Of a DNA stretch of 52,164 bases, positions 28,901 through 37,315 are shown one piece after another. A program made the translations under genes and the position numbers. Positions within the stretch are counted from its first letter, which is position 1. Every line of letters begins with the position of its first letter. Location: NCBI RefSeq assembly GCF_000186865.1, contig NW_008705563.1, positions 1,396,838-1,449,001 of the forward strand. Reading direction: 5' to 3'. This DNA is from Aureococcus anophagefferens. Lineage: Eukaryota > Sar > Pelagophyceae > Pelagomonadales > Pelagomonadaceae. A model generated the notes under the pieces. That model was not told the DNA's origin and did no database searches. It worked only from the letters and a program-made list of their open reading frames with translations.

Positions 28901-30642
28901 AAGGTGGGCCAGGCGCTGCCGCCGGGCGCCAAAGCGCCCAACGCGCTGACGGTCACGGTCGTCGGCGCGCGCGGCGTCCACGAGAAGATCGCGCCGCAGA
29001 TCGAGGTCCACTGCCGCGACTTCAGATGGGAGACGTCCGCGCGGCCCGCGGCGCGGTCCGGCGCGCACGTCTGGAACGAGTCCTGCACGCTGCCCGCGGG
29101 GGACCCCTCGGCCGTATTGCACGTGGGCCTCAAGACCACGGGCCTCGCCGCGTCGAGCCACATTTTGGGGCAGTGGATCGTGACGCTCAGGGCAGCACAA
29201 GAGAGCGACATTCCCAACTTCAAAGGCTCCTATCTCGGCCGTTTTCCACTCGTTTCGGCTGATTTTTGGACGAGCGATCATCTTTCGGAACGGCCTCGAA
29301 GCGTGGATGTGTGTTCCGGAACGCGCGCGCGCGGAACACGCACGTTGAAGCGACGTTGCATCACTCTCGTGCTGCCCAGGTGACGCTGAAGATGCTCGTC
29401 GTCGCGCCGACGAACGTCTTCGGCGAGAACCTGAGCCACGCCTACGAGGGCGGCTCGGCCTTTGTGTTGGAGGGCGACATGCACCTGCGCAACGCCGAGT
29501 GGCTCGTCATGGACCGGAGCCAGGCCGTCCGGCTCAGGCTGCGCTACTTCCACGACCCGGCGCTGCCGAGCTACGAGGACCAGATCAACGCGAAGCCCAG
29601 GCCGGCGCTCGAGCAGCTCCAGGCCAACTCGCTGGAGACGACCTGGAAGATGGGGTCGCTGACCTACCTGCGCTACATGCTCCAGGACTTCCCGCTGCTC
29701 TTCGACGTCCGGTCCTTCGAGGTCACGCGCATCAACTTCTACCTCAAGGACCTCTTCTCGAGCGTCGGCCGCGCGGCGGCGTCGACGTCCATGATCGAGA
29801 AGGCGAAGATGGAGCGGAGCTCGTCGGGCCAGATCAAGAACCACGTCTGGGTCGAGAAGCTGGACCTGCGGACGTCGCTCCAGGCGCCGGCGAGCGCGCC
29901 CGAGGGTCTGGACCTCTTCTCCCTGGCCAAGACCTTCGTCTTCTGCGCCGTGCGGCCCGTGCTCCGCGAGGTCAACGTCGGCGCGGCGCTGGGCCACATC
30001 GCCTCGGGCTTCTTCGCGGGGTCGAACCCCGCGGGCGCGGGCACGTCCGCGGCGGCGGCCGCGCGGGGCCTCGTCGACGCGGCGCGCGGCGCGGGCGGCA
30101 CCATGGTCCACACGTCGACGCTCGCCAAGGACGCCGTGCTCCGCGCCGTGCACCACAACGCGGACAAGTACGTCGACGAGCGCGACAACGCGCTCATGCT
30201 CGAGACGGCGCTCGCCGAGGGCTACCTCGACAAGGCCGTGGAGCGCCTCTCGGGCTGCCGCCTCGGCAGGCGGCCCTGGGTCCTCGAGTGGTGCGTCCTC
30301 AAGCAGCACGACGGCCACCTCACGCTCTTCTACACGAAGAAGAACGACTCGGGCTTCCACGGCGCGACGAAGAAGGCGCGGCTCTCGGAGGTCCGCTACG
30401 ACGCCTCGGAGGGCCAGTTCTGCGTCCTCGTGACCAAGCTCGGCAAGAGGAAGAAGATCCTGCACTTCCGCGCGTCCAAGTTCCGCGGCGCGGCGACGGA
30501 CAAGGTCCTCGCCGTCGGCGAGTGGTGGAAGCGCCTCAACCCCGAGGGCGGCCTCGGCGACGGCGACTGGGTCGCCATCGACCCGGCGGCGAAGCGCTTC
30601 TCCACCGGGCCCGTCGTCAACAGCGCCGACCCCGTCGCCTAG
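25910..30642 (+). CDS. six-exon DEP / C2 / transmembrane / C2 / PH protein; every intron is an introner
   Basis: Exons 25910-26374, 26575-26713, 26925-27270, 27482-28123, 28324-29179, 29380-30642; coding sum 3711 nt, 1236 aa. Start MASCPKMQTL has context GCCGCCATGG. Residues about 30-110 resemble a DEP domain (WEQLVAASFVKHV ... LYRF). About 115-330 contains a C2-like beta region (LHVAVLAVRGLPPGHT). About 484-545 holds two or three hydrophobic helices (WGFWAAFVGLTAGLAYAF, LFVSPLPILLLL). About 741-815 is a second C2 domain (NALTVTVVGARGVHEKI ... HVWNESCTLP). About 1117-1200 is a PH domain (EWCVLKQHDGHLTLFYTKK). This points to lipid binding and membrane tethering or signalling. I know no named protein with this order. 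Junctions restore HDDAHRG, VGGRAGAN, EKQNWRVY, GAFLTWV and QWIVTLKML. Confidence 0.9.
26383..26574 (+). mobile_element. family A introner, intron 1 of the DEP/C2/PH gene
   Basis: 192 bp; duplication GCGCGCCG (26375-26382) and GCGCACCG (26575-26582), 7/8. Terminal repeats CGGGGCGGCACGAGAG and, reversed from the 3' end, CTGGGCGGCACGAGAG. Intron 26375-26574 (200 nt) uses a GC donor from the duplication and the element's terminal AG; phase 0. Confidence 0.93.
26722..26924 (+). mobile_element. family B introner, intron 2 of the DEP/C2/PH gene
   Basis: 203 bp; perfect duplication GCGGCCGC (26714-26721 and 26925-26932). Terminal repeats CTGTGTGGAAATCAA and, reversed, CTGCGTGGAAATCAA (14/15). Intron 26714-26924 (211 nt), GC donor from the duplication, terminal AG acceptor, phase 1. 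A GTGTGG just inside the element could look like a donor, but using it breaks the frame. Confidence 0.92.
27279..27481 (+). mobile_element. family B introner, intron 3 of the DEP/C2/PH gene
   Basis: 203 bp; perfect duplication GCAGAACT (27271-27278 and 27482-27489). Terminal repeats CGGTGTGGAAATCGA and, reversed, CTGCGTGGACATCAA. Intron 27271-27481 (211 nt), GC donor, AG acceptor, phase 2. It keeps the internal hairpin GTTTGG...CCAAAC seen in the other B copy. Confidence 0.92.
28132..28323 (+). mobile_element. family A introner, intron 4 of the DEP/C2/PH gene
   Basis: 192 bp; perfect duplication GTTCCTGA (28124-28131 and 28324-28331). Terminal repeats CGGGGCAGGACAAGAGAG and, reversed, CTGGGCAGGACAAGAGAG (17/18). 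Intron 28124-28323 (200 nt), GT donor from the duplication, AG from the element, phase 2. It falls inside the membrane-segment coding region. Confidence 0.94.
29188..29379 (+). mobile_element. family A introner, intron 5 of the DEP/C2/PH gene
   Basis: 192 bp; perfect duplication GTGACGCT (29180-29187 and 29380-29387). Terminal repeats CAGGGCAGCACAAGAGAG and, reversed, CTGGGCAGCACGAGAGTG. Intron 29180-29379 (200 nt), GT donor, AG acceptor, phase 0. It interrupts the second C2 domain coding sequence. Confidence 0.94.
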
Positions 30643-31088
30643 AGGCGCCGCTCCGCTACTTCGCTCCGCCGCCTTTTACTGAGGTGTGGGATACTGCAAT
30701 TAGACCAAGTCAGGGGACGTGCGTACTGTGTTGCCCGGCGCGAGGCCAAGGTCGTCGGCGACGACCGGGCGAGCCCGACGCGGTCCCCGCTCGTCAAGGG
30801 CCGCCCCGTCCGGGACTCGTGAGGGAGCGGCGCTAGTTAACTCGGGGGAGGGTAGACTTTGCAATTAGCCGCGTCGCAGGGAGGAATCGAAGGGAGAGAG
30901 AACAGCGAAGGGAGGCGTAGGAAGGAGTCGCGGGAGGACACGACTAGGGCGGAGGCGTACGCGAGCACGGCGACGAAGAGGGCACGACGACGAAGAGAGC
31001 GCGACGACGTAGGGCGGCTACTGCTCGTAGGCGACGCCGAAGGTCCCGCCGGTGCCGCGGGCCGCGCGGGCGTAGGACTTTGCAAGGT
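30643..31088. other. convergent intergenic interval, purine-rich
   Basis: 446 bp between the PH-gene stop and the SGNH-like gene stop. Apart from a purine-rich stretch (about 30885-30935, GGGAGAGAGAACAGCGAAGG and on) and an Arg/Ala-coding-like GC segment I see no gene, RNA or repeat. Confidence 0.5.
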
Positions 31089-32292
31089 TCAATATGAGTC
31101 GTGCTTTGATAAGGTAATGTTCGTTTCTGCTGAAATGTCTGCCATCGCCATGGGGGGGGGGTCAAGTTACAGCCAGCTGGATAGGTTTCAGTCGTGGGAA
31201 AGTGCAATATTTGGGGGAAGCGCAATCTAATGTATGATTGAGCCAACTCACGTGCAAATGTTGATCCGTAGTGATCTAACGTAAACCCAATTGCCGCGGT
31301 GATGTCCGTGTGGCGCCGTCGTGCTATTTTCTGCATTTCGTCCATATCAAGAGTCTCAAGCAAGAACCGCCAAGCTTGACTATATTCGCCATAAAATTTA
31401 TCGGGGCAGAGATCATTCGCTGGCATGTAAATAATCATCGATCGCGAATATGATTTTTGGGAAGCAATCACTTCCTCTACGGCAGACTCGAGCGTGTTTA
31501 AAAAGTCTTTCACGGACGTGAGATTATGGACAAGGAAGTTCGCTGGACCATTCTTCATTTTGATATCTGTTTCTCGCGCATACGGCAGGTACAAGTAATG
31601 AAGAGTCATTTCATTGAAAAAAACGATGCTCGTCGTTGCGTTTTTCTTGTCGTAATTCGTGTTGTCGCACTGCTTAGTTATCTCTCTGCTAAGACGATTG
31701 ACCGTCGAATCGCCCTGAAAAGTCAGTTTCACTGACGGTTCTCTATGCACATATTTGCAATATTCTAAAAATGACAAGTATTGGCAATGGCACAGCGCGG
31801 AGTCATGTTGGGCTTCCGTTGTTGCTAATCGATTGATGAAATACACTGCGCACCGGCATTTATGATGCGAGACATCACCAACTCGCGCACGTGAATCTCT
31901 GGCACATTCGCTGATACAGCTTCATTGAACAGAAATTTGCCGATTGCATTCGTACTCGACTCACCTTCACGGAAACGATTTCCGCAGTAATCGAACAATG
32001 AGCCGGTTGTTGCCGAAGATCCCCAAGAGCAGCGCACGGTGTGGTACTCCAAGTCCTCGACGACGTCCTCGGGCGGAGCCGCGCTGACCTGGTTCTGCGG
32101 AGCAGCTTCGGAGGCCGCCTTGCCCTCGCCCGGCTTGAGCGCGCGGCGCCGCGCGGCCGGTTGGAGGAGGTCCTCAAAGACCGGGTCGCCCTTCCCGGCG
32201 TCGAACTTCTCGATCGGTGACTTGGCCGTAACGGACTCCGTGGCCGCGGCGACGATCAGGGGGAAGACGATGAGCGCAGGGGAGATCCTCAT
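31089..32292 (-). CDS. secreted SGNH/PC-esterase-like protein, three exons, low GC
   Basis: Proposed exons 32292-31854, 31764-31252 and 31129-31089 (331 codons with stop, frame kept). Intron 1 (31853-31765, 89 nt) runs GTGCGC to TTTTTAG; intron 2 (31251-31130, 122 nt) runs GTGAGT to ATTTCAG. The first 23 residues (MRISPALIVFPLIVAAATES) are a signal peptide. The joined protein reads VHREPSVKLTFQGDSTVNRL, the GDS(T)xxR-like block I of SGNH hydrolases and PC-esterases, and later GFTLDHYG as a possible catalytic Asp-His block. Exon 2 is far less GC-rich than all neighbours. The intron calls are inferred from splice motifs and frame only; the C-terminus is the least certain. Substrate, perhaps a glycan acetyl ester, is unknown. 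Confidence 0.6.
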
Positions 32293-33054
32293 GGTTGAAC
32301 TCGCGATGCCTGCGGGCGGCTGCGGGGTCGGGAACGCGTTCCGCGGCGACGATCGACGGACGCGCGCGTGTGTCGGCGATGGTCTCCGCGCCAGGCGAGG
32401 CGTGCCGCGCGCGACCTCGTCGTCGAGCGGAAAGACCGGTCGGGCGTCGGACGGCGTCGGACCGGCTGCGCGGCACGCGCCGCCGGCCGCCCAGGCCGGC
32501 GGTGGCCGGGGTCTGCCCGTCCCCCCGACGGGGGGCGCGGGCGGGGTACGGCGCGCCGCGAGGCCATATGAGCGCACGGCGGAGCCGTTTGATTCGCTCG
32601 TCGCCCGGGCGCAAGGTCAGCCCTGGCCGAACCGTCGAGCGAGGGAGAAGGTGTTGGTCACCATGTCGGGACGCGGGGCGGCACTATAAGGATGAAGCGG
32701 GCGGGGCGGCTCGCGTCTTCGAGGCGCACGGCAAATTTGCGGCACTGGCGATCTACTGGCGCCTGCGCCAGGACGCCCTGAGGACGCCGCGTCCACTCCA
32801 GTGGACTGGCGCCTCCGGCGCGGGTGAGACCCCTCTGAGCCTCCCGTCCCGGGGCCGCTGTACGGAGCCTCCCGGGCCCCCTACGTTTAGAGACGCGTCA
32901 AGGCAAATTTACTCCGCCTTCTCCAGATCTTCTCAAGTGAAATTTCCTCCAGCCGGCGGTGCGGACCTCTCGGTGCCACCCGACCTCCCGTCGATCTGCC
33001 TGTCTGTCCGTATTTGACATTTCTCTCTTCGAATTGCTTCATTGAACGATATGT
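32293..33054. other. intergenic interval upstream of the SGNH-like gene
   Basis: 762 bp between two minus-strand genes. It is GC-rich in its first two thirds, with C/G homopolymer stretches, and contains a TATAAG at about 32686. Only low-complexity overlapping frames are open. It presumably holds the SGNH-gene promoter and the 3' end of the methyltransferase-fusion gene. Confidence 0.45.
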
Positions 33055-34767
33055 TTAGTCGGCGACGCGCGTCATGGCCAGGTCGTAGTCGCTCACGGAG
33101 ACGGCCTTCTTCCGCGACTCGAAGTAGAGCGGGTCGTTCGGGTTGAGGTAGTCGACGAGCCGCAGGCGCCCCGTGACCGTGCCGTCCCCCTGCCGGAGCT
33201 CGAAGAGCGTCTCCGAGTCCGTCGTGATCGGCGGCGCGGCGTTCTGGTTCGTCAGGGCGAAGATGCTCCGCGACGCCTCGGAGCCGCGCCAGACGCCGTC
33301 GCCGCCGGTCTCCGCCGTCCGGGCCAGGGAGAAGATCTTCTGGGCCGCGGGGCCGCGGTAGCGCGTCACCGTCGTCGTCAGCGGGTCGTCCTCGGAGCCG
33401 CCGAGGACCGCGTTGCCCCGGCGGTTGTTGCCGCCCGTCTCCGCGTACTCGACGGACGCGACGACTCTGCGCCCCGCGAAGGCGTCGAGGCGGCTCCGCG
33501 TGTTGAAGAGCCGGTCCTCGACGACGCCGAACTTCGTGGCGACGAAGCGCAGCTGGAGCGGCTGCGCCTTGCCGACCCTCGACCGCTGCTCGTCGAGCGA
33601 CCGCTTCGCGATGGCGAGGTCCGCGCGCGGCCCGCCGACGAATTTCAGACCCAGCGGCGCCTCGACGCGCGTGAGCGTCTGCGACACGTTCCAGGTCCCG
33701 CGCATCCAGGGCGGGAAGTACAGGTTCGCGACGCCGCTGAGCTCGTTGCGCCCCCGGTCCGGCTCGGGCCGCGCCAGATCGAGCGACTCGAAGCGGCCCG
33801 CGAGCGGCGCCGCGGCCGCCGCGGGCGGCGCGGCCGCCGCGGACGCGAGGATGCCGAGCGCGGCGCGCCGCGTCGCGAGGAGGCAGGCCCCGTTGACGCG
33901 CTTGAAGCCCTCGTTGCAGTTGTCCGCGGACGCGGCGGCGAGGTCGAGGTCGCCGAGCTTCGCGTCGCGCTTGCGCAGTTTCAGGATCGCGACGCCGGCG
34001 ACTTTCGACGGCGCGACGAGCGTCTCCGTGGCAAAGTACTCGCCGAGCTTGGCGATGGTCGCGTCGTCGTCGGCGACGCGCCGCTTGTGCGCCAGCAGCA
34101 CCGTCGAGTCCGGCCCCGCGTGCGCGACGAGCGCGTTCGCGAGCGCGATCGCGTTGTTCGGGTTGTACGTCAGGTCCGCGCCCAGGACGACGTCGAAGGG
34201 CGCGCCCAGCGCCTTCGCGCTGTCGCGCGTCGCCTCCTCCCACTTCAACGGCGGCGGCGTCTCGAGCTTCAGGTCGTTCGCTCGCAGCACGGCCTCGAGG
34301 TGCGCGACGGCGCCGGCGTCGCCGTCGGTCGCGACGACGCGCGCCGCGCCGCCGAGGCTCGCGACCATGGAGCACAGGCCGCAGCCCGCGCCGAGCTCGA
34401 GCACGCGGCGCCCGCGGCAGAGCTCGGGCCGCGCCGCGAGGTACGCCGACAGCACCTCGGAGCACTCCCAGACACCCGCGCCGGTGGACCGCGACCGGCT
34501 GCCGGCGAAGTCCTGGTCGACCGTGAGCGTGCGCCCGAGCCGCTCGAACTTGCGCCGCCGCTCGAAGATGCAGTCGTCCTCGGAGCACGCCAGCGTGAGC
34601 GACGGCAGCGTGGTCAGCGTCGTGTCGAGGACCGAGCGCCGCGCGAGCTGCATGGCAGCGGTTGGGTCGCAGGCGACGAGGAGGACGGCGGTGCGGAGGA
34701 TCGCTGCGCGTCGCATGGCGCACGGCTCGTTTTCGCTGCGTGCAAAGCCCATCGTCACAGGGTTCAA
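33055..34767 (-). CDS. METTL21-like methyltransferase fused to a DUF6816 plastid-type domain
   Basis: 570 aa (an inner start at 34716, MRRAAILRTAVLLVA, gives a cleaner signal-like N-terminus). Residues about 60-270 are a seven-strand methyltransferase of the lysine-methyltransferase (Methyltransf_16) group: VWECSEVLSAYL, RVLELGAGCGLCSMVA (motif I) and VVLGADLTYN (post-II). Without a stop, the frame then runs through CLLATRRAALGILASAAAAPPAAAAA, which looks like a twin-Arg thylakoid-lumen signal, into GVANLYFPPWMRGTWNVSQTL and VEAPLGLKFVGGP, the start of a DUF6816 domain known from cyanobacteria and plastids. Either a true fusion or two genes with an unseen boundary near 33880-33950. Confidence 0.75.
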   Translation of the reverse strand: MNPVTMGFARSENEPCAMRRAAILRTAVLLVACDPTAAMQLARRSVLDTTLTTLPSLTLACSEDDCIFERRRKFERLGRTLTVDQDFAGSRSRSTGAGVWECSEVLSAYLAARPELCRGRRVLELGAGCGLCSMVASLGGAARVVATDGDAGAVAHLEAVLRANDLKLETPPPLKWEEATRDSAKALGAPFDVVLGADLTYNPNNAIALANALVAHAGPDSTVLLAHKRRVADDDATIAKLGEYFATETLVAPSKVAGVAILKLRKRDAKLGDLDLAAASADNCNEGFKRVNGACLLATRRAALGILASAAAAPPAAAAAPLAGRFESLDLARPEPDRGRNELSGVANLYFPPWMRGTWNVSQTLTRVEAPLGLKFVGGPRADLAIAKRSLDEQRSRVGKAQPLQLRFVATKFGVVEDRLFNTRSRLDAFAGRRVVASVEYAETGGNNRRGNAVLGGSEDDPLTTTVTRYRGPAAQKIFSLARTAETGGDGVWRGSEASRSIFALTNQNAAPPITTDSETLFELRQGDGTVTGRLRLVDYLNPNDPLYFESRKKAVSVSDYDLAMTRVAD

Positions 34768-34839
34768 GCACTTTCAGCGCTTGCTTCAACCTGGCTTGCT
34801 TGACCTTCATCATCGCGCCAGCCCGCTATCTCAGCCCGC
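34768..34839. promoter_or_regulatory. 72-bp shared divergent promoter interval
   Basis: Start codons at 34767 (-) and 34840 (+) are 72 bp apart (123 bp if the inner methyltransferase start is used). The interval is less GC-rich and contains CAAGCACTTTCAGCGCTTGC, a 20-bp imperfect palindrome around 34769. Confidence 0.45.
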
Positions 34840-35541
34840 TTGGACGAGATGGAGACGATGGACTCTCGTGAACGCTCGTTCCTCGACAGGATACAGAGGT
34901 TGCACGCTTCCGGCGGCGATCTTAATGCGCCTGTTCTTGTAGACGTGCTTCACTCGTACCAGGAGCGCCTTACGCCCCTAAGTCATGTAGTACGCCAAGG
35001 CTGGTGTTCCGCCTTAGACTGGCTCACGCATCGCGCCGACGTCAACGGTCGCGACGGTGATTGGACACCACTGTGCATCGCCGCCTCATACGACCGACGC
35101 GATGCGGCGGTCCTCCTGCTCGACGCGGGCGCGCGAGTCGGCGATCGATCTGGCCGGACCGGGCGGACCGCGCTGCACTTTGCTGCCATGTTAGCAAAAA
35201 CCAAAATGTGCAAGCTCCTCTCGAGTCGCGGCGCGTCGCTCGGCGCGCTCGATAACGACGGCAACACCCCCGAGGCCCTCGCGCGACGGCACAGCCACAC
35301 GGCCATAGCCGACTTCCTCGCCGAGATCCGCGCCGCGGGCGGGTGGGCGAAATATGTCGCCGCGCCGCGCGCGGAGCTACTCGCGCTCCGCCACGAGCTC
35401 CCCTCGCTCCGTGAGCGCGGCCGCGCGTCCCCGTCGACCGTGCGCGCGCACGAGCGCCTCTTCCTGAACACGACCCTGCCCGACGACGTGTTCTGCCACA
35501 TCCTCGCGTACTGGCGGACCGCGCGCGACTGCTCGAGGTAG
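34840..35541 (+). CDS. small ankyrin-repeat protein
   Basis: 233 aa with three to four ankyrin repeats at about 35-150: TPLSHVVRQGWCSALDWLTHRADVNGRD, WTPLCIAASYDRRDAAVLLLDAGARVGD, RTALHFAAMLAKTKMCKLLSSRGASLG and NTPEALARRHSHTAIADFL. The C-terminus (GGWAKYVAAPRAELLALRHE ... RLFLNTTLPDDVFCHILAYW) is shared in outline with the ankyrin protein at 15536 and has an F-box-like LP.D....IL pattern. It probably binds proteins; partners are unknown. Confidence 0.85.
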   Translation: MDEMETMDSRERSFLDRIQRLHASGGDLNAPVLVDVLHSYQERLTPLSHVVRQGWCSALDWLTHRADVNGRDGDWTPLCIAASYDRRDAAVLLLDAGARVGDRSGRTGRTALHFAAMLAKTKMCKLLSSRGASLGALDNDGNTPEALARRHSHTAIADFLAEIRAAGGWAKYVAAPRAELLALRHELPSLRERGRASPSTVRAHERLFLNTTLPDDVFCHILAYWRTARDCSR

Positions 35542-35627
35542 TGACTAAGCGCACCACCCCTCGTGACTCGGATCTCATCGGTCCGATCGACAGAGACCGA
35601 CAGCAACTTTACCGCGCTGAGCCGCGC

Positions 35628-36416
35628 CTACTCGATGATGGCGTTCTCGCCGCCGTCGAAGCCGCCGAGGCGCGTCGGCGGGTAGACGAACTTGGCCGGG
35701 TCGCCGGGGTTCGACTGGAGGGACTTGTAGTAGCCGCCGTCGAAGCCGCGGTAGTAGAGCGCGAGGCTGTCGCCCTCGCGCAGCAGCGACAGCTCCGACG
35801 TCGGGAAGAAGGGGCCGTAGGACCAGTAGGCGTCGGAGGTCGTCGGCTCGACGGAGCAGTCGACGCCCTTCTCGTCGCAGAGCGCGACGCCGCACTTCGT
35901 CTGGTTCGCGCAGGGAGGGTAGTTGCAGATGCACGCCGGCGGGCGGAGCGCGCTCCAGCTGTCCGGGTCCGCCGGGTCCTCGAGGTGGGTCTCGAAGATG
36001 TCGAGGTCGCTCATCTGGCGCACGAAGACCGTCGCCGTGCCGTTGGCGTCGACGTTGACGACGGGCGAGTTGTCGAAGCCGCCGCACGCGGGCGCCGTCG
36101 AGCACGCGATCTTGGACAAGTCCGGCGTGAGGCACTTCCAGGCGCTCCAGTCCGCGGACGCGTTCGGCGCGGTTTGGTGCTTGTGGTAGAGCTTCGTGTC
36201 CCGGCCCAGCACAATCACGTGCGTGCCGTAGTGGGCGCTCCAGAACGTGGCGATGATGTGGGCGTTCTCCTGGATGGGGTTGGGCACCGTCAGGTTGCTC
36301 GTGGCGGCGGCGGTGATGTTGCACGTCCCCGACGGCATGATCGTGTCCTTGTAGGCCGACAAAACACTTGCCTCATAGAGCAGCGCGCCCAGGAGAGCGG
36401 CCAATGGGCTGGCCAT
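35628..36416 (-). CDS. secreted protein of unknown function, possible beta-propeller
   Basis: 262 aa. Signal peptide MASPLAALLGALLYEASVLSA. The body has repeated beta-type segments (HVIVLGRDTKLYHKHQTAP, DWSAWKCLTPDL, SPVVNVDANGTATVFVRQ, LSLLREGDSLALYYRGFDGG) like the blades of PLL-type or sialidase-like propellers, several N-x-S/T sites, and six or more Cys in the middle (CICNYPPCANQTKCGVALC). It has no catalytic motif I can name. It is convergent with the ankyrin gene (86 bp apart). Confidence 0.65.
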   Translation of the reverse strand: MASPLAALLGALLYEASVLSAYKDTIMPSGTCNITAAATSNLTVPNPIQENAHIIATFWSAHYGTHVIVLGRDTKLYHKHQTAPNASADWSAWKCLTPDLSKIACSTAPACGGFDNSPVVNVDANGTATVFVRQMSDLDIFETHLEDPADPDSWSALRPPACICNYPPCANQTKCGVALCDEKGVDCSVEPTTSDAYWSYGPFFPTSELSLLREGDSLALYYRGFDGGYYKSLQSNPGDPAKFVYPPTRLGGFDGGENAIIE

Positions 36417-36567
36417 GCTTTCTCGTGGCTTTGGTTTCTCGCCTGCGAGCGCAGCGCGAGCAGTTCAACGTCTGTTCACAAAGCTCATTCGTTCAGCACA
36501 CGAGCAGCATGAGGGGAGAAGCAGGGAGAGCCTCTCTTTGGCATTTGCCGGCGCGCGCGCGGCCGGC

Positions 36568-36644
36568 TGTCCATGGTCACGGGCTACGGATCGCGGCAGA
36601 CGTGCCTCTGGTGTGCTCGGAAACGTGCTCCGTGACCATGGACA
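36568..36644. repeat. 15-bp perfect inverted repeat with 47-bp loop
   Basis: TGTCCATGGTCACGG at 36568-36582 and CCGTGACCATGGACA at 36630-36644 are exact reverse complements. They could form a hairpin in RNA or mark the ends of a small decayed element. Confidence 0.85.
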
Positions 36645-37194
36645 CCCTGACCGTCATCCGGAATCGCTGCGCGAAGTTCGAGCATTTCGGCATGCTCTGC
36701 GAGCCGAAAAGCAGCCCATTTTGGGCTCTGGGCAGCGTGCTGGCTGGATCGGAGGCTCGGGGTACATGTCTGATACCCTCGGACTGCTCAGTTGCTGACT
36801 TGGCTCGAACGACGTGCGACACCGCGCGCGCGGGCGTGCGGGCGCGCGCGACGCGGTTTCAGCGCGAACACGTCAGATCGACTTCCTCGGGTCCGCGGGG
36901 CCAACCCTTGTGGCAGGGCGCTCTCGGGTCGACAGCGGACGATCCCTGCTGCTGCGCGGGGCTGCCCGGGCCGCTCACGGGCCGGGGGAGGGGCGTCGCG
37001 TCCGTCAAATCGGTCGCCCGAAGCCGCTTGTGTTCTCAGCGAGTCGCAATCCAAACGCTGCCGCTCCTTCGCGGATGGCAGCCCCGATGTGTGCGCTATG
37101 CGCAGTCCCAGCGATCTTGCACGCGGGGGGGCGCGCGCGGTGGTAGGCGCGCTCGACTAAATTTAATGCATCCATGCCGTCGATCTCTGAAATC

Positions 37195-37254
37195 AGCGGA
37201 ACCAAATACATAGAGCGAGCCGATGAGCGGAACCAAACACATACAGCGAGCCGA
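37195..37254. repeat. direct repeat of about 29 bp upstream of the proteasome gene
   Basis: AGCGGAACCAAATACATAGA plus GCGAGCCGA at 37195 recurs at 37226 with two changes (CACATACA), a period of 31 bp. It lies 60-120 bp before the chosen start codon. Confidence 0.85.
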
Positions 37255-37315
37255 GAGTAAACCAAAGCTCAACCGATCGCCGCGGTGTGGCTTTCCCCTC
37301 CTTCGTTCAGCTTTT

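Larger units (their letters stand above)
36417..37315. other. long divergent intergenic interval with inverted and direct repeats
   Basis: About 900 bp upstream of both the secreted protein (-) and the proteasome gene (+). It holds a 15-bp perfect inverted repeat (36568/36630) and a 31-bp-period direct repeat near 37195. A 281-codon plus frame (36368-37213) crosses it but has no recognisable protein character. An unannotated RNA is possible. Confidence 0.5.

Noticed and set aside
36368..37213. 281-codon plus frame in the long intergenic gap
   Set aside because: No domain, overlaps the start of the secreted-protein gene and the inverted repeat; treated as chance.
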